Positions 60,054 to 64,000 of a stretch of 64,000 bases of DNA are shown one piece after another. The stretch covers positions 1,364,001 to 1,428,000 of the forward strand of contig NZ_CP107811.1 of assembly GCF_036346105.1 (NCBI RefSeq), written 5' to 3'. The position numbers were made by a program, and so were the translations under genes. The DNA comes from Streptomyces sp. NBC_00539. GTDB lineage: Bacteria > Actinomycetota > Actinomycetes > Streptomycetales > Streptomycetaceae. Numbering within the stretch: position 1 is the first letter of the stretch; each line of letters begins with the position of its first letter. The notes under the pieces were generated by a model. It saw only the letters and a program-made list of their open reading frames with translations. It was not told the DNA's origin and did no database searches.

Positions 60054-61024
60054 CTACGCCCACGTCTCCCGTGAACCGGCTGCGGCCGCGCCGCTCCTGC
60101 CTCGCGGTGCCGGGATCGAACCCGCGCTTCCTGGAGAAGGCCCAGGGCCTGCCGGCCGACCAGGTCTTCCTCGACCTGGAGGACGCCTGCGCCCCGCTCG
60201 CCAAGGAAGGCGCCCGCCACACCATCGTGGACGCGCTGAACAACGGCGACTGGACCGGCAAGACCCGGGTCGTGCGCGTCAACGACTGGACCACGCACTG
60301 GACGTACCGCGACGTCATCACCGTCGTGGAGGGCGCCGGCCAGAACCTCGACTGCATCATGCTGCCGAAGGTCCAGGACGCCCAGCAGATCGTGGCGCTC
60401 GACCTCCTGCTGACGCAGATCGAGAAGACGATGGGCTTCGAGGTCGGCAAGATCGGCATCGAGGCGCAGATCGAGAACGCCCAGGGCCTCAACAACGTCA
60501 ACGCGATCGCGCAGGCCTCCCAGCGCGTGGAGACGATCATCTTCGGGCCGGCCGACTTCATGGCCTCCATCAACATGAAGTCCCTGGTCGTGGGTGAGCA
60601 GCCGCCCGGCTACCCGGCGGACGCCTACCACTACATCCTGATGAAGATCCTGATGGCCGCCCGGGCCAACAACCTGCAGGCGATCGACGGCCCCTACCTC
60701 CAGATCAAGAACGTGGACGGGTACCGCGAGGTCGCCGGGCGCGCCGCGGCCCTCGGCTTCGACGGCAAGTGGGTGCTGCACCCCGGCCAGGTCGACGCGG
60801 CCAACGAGGTCTTCTCCCCCTCCCAGGAGGACTACGACCACGCCGAGCTGATCCTCGACGCGTACGACTGGTGCACCTCCGAGGCCGGCGGCAAGAAGGG
60901 CTCGGCCATGCTCGGCGACGAGATGATCGACGAGGCCAGCCGCAAGATGGCCCTGGTCATCGCGGGCAAGGGCCGCGCCGCCGGCATGCAGCGCACCACC
61001 AAGTTCGAGATCCCGGAGGCGTAG
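60050..61024 (+). CDS. HpcH/HpaI-type CoA lyase (methylmalyl/malyl-CoA lyase)
   Basis: The 324-residue protein belongs to the citrate-lyase beta-like family: RPRRSCLAVPGSNPRFLEKA, VFLDLEDACAPLAKEGARHTIV (metal Asp/Glu), IEAQIENAQGLNNV, IIFGPADFMASI and DGKWVLHPGQVDAANEVF. In the pathway it cleaves methylmalyl-CoA to propionyl-CoA and glyoxylate. The start overlaps the mutase stop. The assignment follows from the operon and fold; malyl-CoA cleavage by the same enzyme is likely. Confidence 0.93.
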   Translation: MTTPTSPVNRLRPRRSCLAVPGSNPRFLEKAQGLPADQVFLDLEDACAPLAKEGARHTIVDALNNGDWTGKTRVVRVNDWTTHWTYRDVITVVEGAGQNLDCIMLPKVQDAQQIVALDLLLTQIEKTMGFEVGKIGIEAQIENAQGLNNVNAIAQASQRVETIIFGPADFMASINMKSLVVGEQPPGYPADAYHYILMKILMAARANNLQAIDGPYLQIKNVDGYREVAGRAAALGFDGKWVLHPGQVDAANEVFSPSQEDYDHAELILDAYDWCTSEAGGKKGSAMLGDEMIDEASRKMALVIAGKGRAAGMQRTTKFEIPEA

Positions 61025-61028
61025 GGCC

Positions 61029-61541
61029 ATGCAGTTCGGACGCACGTACGAGGAGTTCGAGGTCGGGGCCGTCTACAAGCACTGGCCCGGGAAGACGGTC
61101 ACGGAGTACGACGACCACCTCTTCTGTCTGCTGACCATGAACCACCACCCGCTGCACATGGACAGCAACTACGCCGAGAACACCACCGACTTCGGCAAGA
61201 ACGTGGTCGTCGGCAACTACATCTACTCGCTGCTGCTCGGCATGTCGGTCCCCGACGTCTCGGGGAAGGCCATCGCCAACCTGGAGATCGAGTCGCTGCG
61301 GCACGTGGCGCCGACCTTCCACGGCGACACCATCTACGGCGAGACCACGGTCCTCGACAAGACCCCCTCGAAGTCGAAGAACGACCGCGGGATCGTCTAC
61401 GTGGAGACCAAGGGCTACAAGCAGGACGGCACCCTCGTCTGCGTCTTCCGGCGCAAGGTGATGGTCCCGACCGAGACGTACATCAAGGAGCGCGGCGGCG
61501 AGCAGCCCGGGCGCCCGCAGCTCAAGGAACAGGGGAAGTAA
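61029..61541 (+). CDS. MaoC-domain mesaconyl-CoA hydratase
   Basis: The 170-residue hot-dog-fold hydratase hydrates mesaconyl-CoA to methylmalyl-CoA in the operon. The MaoC features are VYKHWPGKTVTEYDDHLFCLLTMNHHPLHMDSNYAE (catalytic Asp/His) and VVVGNYIYSLLLGMSVPDVSG. It is a single-domain form, half the length of the proteobacterial Mch (about 340 residues), so it must act as a dimer. ATG 61029 follows the lyase stop by four bases. Confidence 0.88.
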   Translation: MQFGRTYEEFEVGAVYKHWPGKTVTEYDDHLFCLLTMNHHPLHMDSNYAENTTDFGKNVVVGNYIYSLLLGMSVPDVSGKAIANLEIESLRHVAPTFHGDTIYGETTVLDKTPSKSKNDRGIVYVETKGYKQDGTLVCVFRRKVMVPTETYIKERGGEQPGRPQLKEQGK

Positions 61542-61546
61542 GAGCC

Positions 61547-62752
61547 ATGACCCGACTTGCCCAGACCGCCGGCCTCAACGAGGTCCAGCGCGAGATCCTC
61601 AAGACGGTCCGCGAGTTCGTCGACAAGGAGATCATCCCGGTCGCGACCGAGCTGGAGCACCGCGACGAGTACCCGCAGCAGATCGTCGACGGTCTCAAGG
61701 AACTCGGCCTGTTCGGCCTGATGATCCCGGAGGAGTACGGCGGTCTGGGTGAGTCGCTGCTCACCTACGCGCTGTGCGTCGAGGAGATAGCGCGCGGCTG
61801 GATGTCCGTCTCGGGCATCATCAACACCCACTTCATCGTGGCGTACATGCTCAAGCAGCACGGTACGCAGGAGCAGAAGGACCACTTCCTCCCGCGCATG
61901 GCGCTGGGCGAGGTCCGCGGCGCGTTCTCGATGTCCGAGCCGGGTCTGGGCTCGGACGTGTCGGCCATCACGTCCAAGGCGGTGAAGGACGGTGACGAGT
62001 ACGTCCTGAACGGCCAGAAGATGTGGCTCACCAACGGCGGCACGTCCACTCTGGTGGCCGTCCTGGTCCGGAGTGACGAAGGACACCCCGAGGGGACCGC
62101 GCCCCACAAGTCGATGACGACGTTCCTGGTCGAGAAGGAGCCCGGCTTCGGTGAGGTCCGTCCGGGCCTGACCATCCCGGGCAAGATCGACAAGATGGGC
62201 TACAAGGGCGTCGACACGACCGAGCTCATCATGGACGGACTGCGCATTCCGGCCAATCGTGTACTGGGCGGCCAGACGGGCCGAGGATTTTACCAAATGA
62301 TGGACGGGGTCGAGGTCGGCCGCGTCAACGTGGCGGCGCGTGGCTGTGGCGTCGCTCAGCGTGCGTTCGAGCTGGGTGTCTCCTATGCCCAGCAACGTCA
62401 CACTTTCGGCAAGGCGATCGCCGAGCACCAGGCCATCCAGTTCAAGCTGGCCGAAATGGCTACCAAGGTCGAAGCCGCCCATGCGATGATGGTCAACGCA
62501 GCACGCAAAAAGGACTCCGGGGAACGAAACGACCTCGAAGCGGGGATGGCGAAGTACCTCGCCTCCGAGTACTGCAAGGAGGTGGTGGAGGACGCCTTCC
62601 GTATCCATGGCGGGTACGGATTCTCGAAGGAGTACGAGATCGAGCGCCTCTACCGGGAAGCCCCGATGCTGCTGATCGGTGAAGGTACGGCCGAGATCCA
62701 GAAAATGATCATCGGGCGACGCCTGCTTGAGGAGTACCGGCTCCAGGGCTGA
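61547..62752 (+). CDS. Acyl-CoA dehydrogenase, probable methylsuccinyl-CoA dehydrogenase
   Basis: The 401-residue flavoprotein has the acyl-CoA dehydrogenase pattern: GAFSMSEPGLGSDVSAITSKAV, MWLTNGG, GYKGVDTTELIMDGLRIPANRVLGG, GRVNVAARGCGVAQRAFELGVSYAQQRHTFGKAI and the C-terminal EDAFRIHGGYGFSKEYEIERLYREAPMLLIGEGTAEIQ. By operon place it oxidises methylsuccinyl-CoA to mesaconyl-CoA. The catalytic Glu should lie in the EYEIERLYREA or GEGTAE region. It is shorter than proteobacterial Mcd (about 550 residues), lacking the long N-terminal extension. A hairpin terminator follows. Confidence 0.9.
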   Translation: MTRLAQTAGLNEVQREILKTVREFVDKEIIPVATELEHRDEYPQQIVDGLKELGLFGLMIPEEYGGLGESLLTYALCVEEIARGWMSVSGIINTHFIVAYMLKQHGTQEQKDHFLPRMALGEVRGAFSMSEPGLGSDVSAITSKAVKDGDEYVLNGQKMWLTNGGTSTLVAVLVRSDEGHPEGTAPHKSMTTFLVEKEPGFGEVRPGLTIPGKIDKMGYKGVDTTELIMDGLRIPANRVLGGQTGRGFYQMMDGVEVGRVNVAARGCGVAQRAFELGVSYAQQRHTFGKAIAEHQAIQFKLAEMATKVEAAHAMMVNAARKKDSGERNDLEAGMAKYLASEYCKEVVEDAFRIHGGYGFSKEYEIERLYREAPMLLIGEGTAEIQKMIIGRRLLEEYRLQG

Positions 62753-62756
62753 AAGT

Positions 62757-62797
62757 CCCTTTTGCGGCGGATCGCCAGACGGTTTTCCGCAAAAGGG
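62757..62797 (+). terminator. Hairpin after the ethylmalonyl-CoA operon
   Basis: CCCTTTTGCGG (62757-62767) pairs with CCGCAAAAGGG (62787-62797), 11 perfect bp around a 19-base loop, five bases after the dehydrogenase stop. No T-run follows. Confidence 0.7.
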
Positions 62798-62937
62798 TCA
62801 CTGCCAGTCACTGGCCGACGGTCATCGACTCGGCTTCTGGCTTGCCCAGTTGTTGCGTGCAACCGATAGCATTCCAGTAAAGCCGCCGTCCCGTCCCCCC
62901 GTTTGCGGCGCGGCATCACCCGCTACGAAGGTCATCC

Positions 62938-63594
62938 ATGCCCCACAGCCAAACCTCTGCACCTCGCGTCGGCCTCCTCGGTGGACGCCTCGCGCGCGGA
63001 GCATCGCCGTGGCTCCTGCCGACCGTCGCCACCGCGGCGCTCAGCCTCACCCGGGCCCGCAAGTCCGGACGCTGGGCCGCGGCGGCCGTGCCCGCCACCG
63101 CTCTCGCGGCGGGCATGCTGTGGTTCTTCCGCGACCCGGAGCGCGAAATCGCCCAGGGCCGCGTCATCTCGCCCGCCGACGGCGTGGTGCAGAGCATCAT
63201 GCCGTGGAAGGACGGGCGCACCCGCGTCGCGATCTTCATGAGCCCCCTGAACGTCCACGTCAACCGCGCGCCGCTGGCCGGCACGGTGACGTCCGTGGAG
63301 CACATCCCCGGCGGGTTCGTCCCGGCGTTCAACAAGGAGAGCGAGAACAACGAGCGCGTCGTCTGGCACTTCGACACCGAGCTCGGTGACATCGAGATGG
63401 TGCAGATCGCCGGAGCCGTCGCGCGTCGCATCGTCCCCTACCTGCCGGCCGGCACCAAGGTGGAGCAGGGCGAACGCATCGGTCTGATCCGCTTCGGCTC
63501 GCGCGTCGACATCTACCTCCCCGAGGGCGTCGAGGTCGCGGTCGAGGTCGGTCAGGCCACCACCGCGGGGGTGACCCGAATTGACCGTGACTGA
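62938..63594 (+). CDS. psd: Phosphatidylserine decarboxylase (archaeal/actinobacterial type)
   Basis: The 218-residue proenzyme decarboxylates phosphatidylserine to phosphatidylethanolamine. FFRDPEREIAQGRVISPADGVVQSI, IFMSPLNVHVNRAPLAGTV and RFGSRVDIYLP are its signatures; the GS in RFGS is the self-cleavage site that gives the pyruvoyl group. It has a hydrophobic N-terminal segment for membrane attachment. It starts at ATG 62938 and its frame overlaps the pssA start. The gap of 185 bp to the dehydrogenase gene, with hairpin and a TTGCCC/TAGCAT-like promoter, suggests a separate transcript. Confidence 0.94.
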   Translation: MPHSQTSAPRVGLLGGRLARGASPWLLPTVATAALSLTRARKSGRWAAAAVPATALAAGMLWFFRDPEREIAQGRVISPADGVVQSIMPWKDGRTRVAIFMSPLNVHVNRAPLAGTVTSVEHIPGGFVPAFNKESENNERVVWHFDTELGDIEMVQIAGAVARRIVPYLPAGTKVEQGERIGLIRFGSRVDIYLPEGVEVAVEVGQATTAGVTRIDRD

Positions 63595-64000
63595 CCCTGA
63601 GACCCCTGCCACAGGCTGGGTTCCCGAGGCCAAGGACGAGGACGCGGACGCGGAAGACATGCCGCTCTCCCTGCGGCTGTCGATAGCGGACACCCTCACC
63701 CTCGGCAACGCGACCTGCGGATTCATGGCGGTGTACTTCACCACCACCGGGATCCTCATCCCGCACCTCACCGGCAGCGGCGAGTCGGGCATGGCCCGGC
63801 ACAGCGCGGCGACCGCGGTGATACTGATGCTGCTCGCGGCGGTCTTCGACCTCTTCGACGGCATCGTGGCCCGCAAGCTGCGCAGCTCGCCGATGGGCGC
63901 GGAGCTGGACAACCTGTCGGACCTGATCAGCTTCGGGCTGGCGCCGGCGTACTTCGTGCTGGTGTACGGCATGGTCGCGGACGACGCGCACCAGAAGATG
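63581..64000 (+). CDS. pssA: CDP-diacylglycerol--serine O-phosphatidyltransferase (cut by window)
   Basis: The start of an integral membrane enzyme that makes phosphatidylserine from CDP-diacylglycerol and serine; its product is the substrate of the neighbouring Psd. Translation from TTG 63581 (or GTG 63587) gives a short acidic tail, then LSLRLSIADTLTLGNATCGFMAVYF and the CDP-alcohol transferase signature DG-x2-AR-x8-G-x3-D-x3-D (in LFDGIVARKLRSSPMGAELD and NLSDLISFG). It overlaps the psd stop by 14 bp, so coupling is likely. The rest is outside the window. Confidence 0.92.
   Translation, partial: MTVTDPETPATGWVPEAKDEDADAEDMPLSLRLSIADTLTLGNATCGFMAVYFTTTGILIPHLTGSGESGMARHSAATAVILMLLAAVFDLFDGIVARKLRSSPMGAELDNLSDLISFGLAPAYFVLVYGMVADDAHQKM

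Overview
The window is about 72% GC with strong third-position G/C bias, frequent GTG starts preceded by GGAGG-type ribosome sites, and short or overlapping gene junctions. Together with a principal sigma factor of HrdB type, a complete ethylmalonyl-CoA pathway cluster and several linked XRE/TetR/MmyB-type regulators, this indicates a chromosomal segment of a Streptomyces or a very close relative. I see 57 protein genes (two cut by the window edges), one tRNA-Leu, no rRNA, no CRISPR array and no insertion sequence.

Layout. 1-5430: redox flavoprotein and divergent XRE-cupin regulator plus NUDIX hydrolase, a DHA2-type exporter and a GH4 glycosidase. 5671-10762: a regulatory island with a MmyB-type XRE repressor divergent from a three-gene unit (Cro/C1-type DNA-binding protein, ImmA/IrrE-like zinc peptidase, multi-TM MAB_1171c-type membrane protein with coupled start), followed by DUF4239 and small membrane proteins. 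10917-19150: metG, a sigma factor translationally coupled to an IclR-domain protein, a membrane Ser/Thr kinase, a flavin monooxygenase and tRNA-Leu(GAG). 19274-28624: FabH, FdhD, a TetR/quinone-oxidoreductase pair with a visible operator, a 2Fe-2S ferredoxin, an SBF-like transporter divergent from a LysR regulator, an acyl-CoA ligase and an aldo/keto reductase. 28685-36000: methyltransferases, a pterin dehydratase, a MmyB-type XRE regulator, a FolD, hrdB with a very long perfect terminator, and an APC permease. 36016-43200: a membrane-anchored alkaline-phosphatase-fold protein, a recombinase-like pseudoenzyme, an MBL hydrolase/DedA pair, a lysine-free aminotransferase homologue, a TIGR03086 protein and a methyltransferase. 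43300-49602: a four-gene minus-strand run (M55, M20, S9 peptidases and a DUF5107/TPR protein) that looks like a peptide-scavenging operon. 49789-53085: SRPBCC, secreted tripeptidyl aminopeptidase, RidA and HEAT-repeat proteins.

53412-64000 is the ethylmalonyl-CoA block: fused 3-hydroxyacyl-CoA dehydrogenase, TetR regulator, ccr, ethylmalonyl-CoA mutase, malyl/citramalyl-CoA lyase, MaoC-type mesaconyl-CoA hydratase, acyl-CoA dehydrogenase, then psd and pssA of phospholipid synthesis. Gene order matches what I recall of the S. coelicolor SCO6475-SCO6467 region (memory, not checked). These genes turn acetoacetyl/crotonyl-CoA into ethylmalonyl-CoA, methylsuccinyl-CoA, mesaconyl-CoA and finally glyoxylate plus propionyl-CoA, and so supply C4/C5 extender units.

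The most unusual things seen are: short perfect or near-perfect tandem repeats placed at or just after the stop codon in five unrelated genes; a class-I aminotransferase homologue with no lysine at all; the HTH/ImmA-like peptidase/multi-TM unit; a serine-recombinase-like protein without catalytic residues; and a two-domain hydroxyacyl-CoA dehydrogenase whose first half has lost two catalytic residues.
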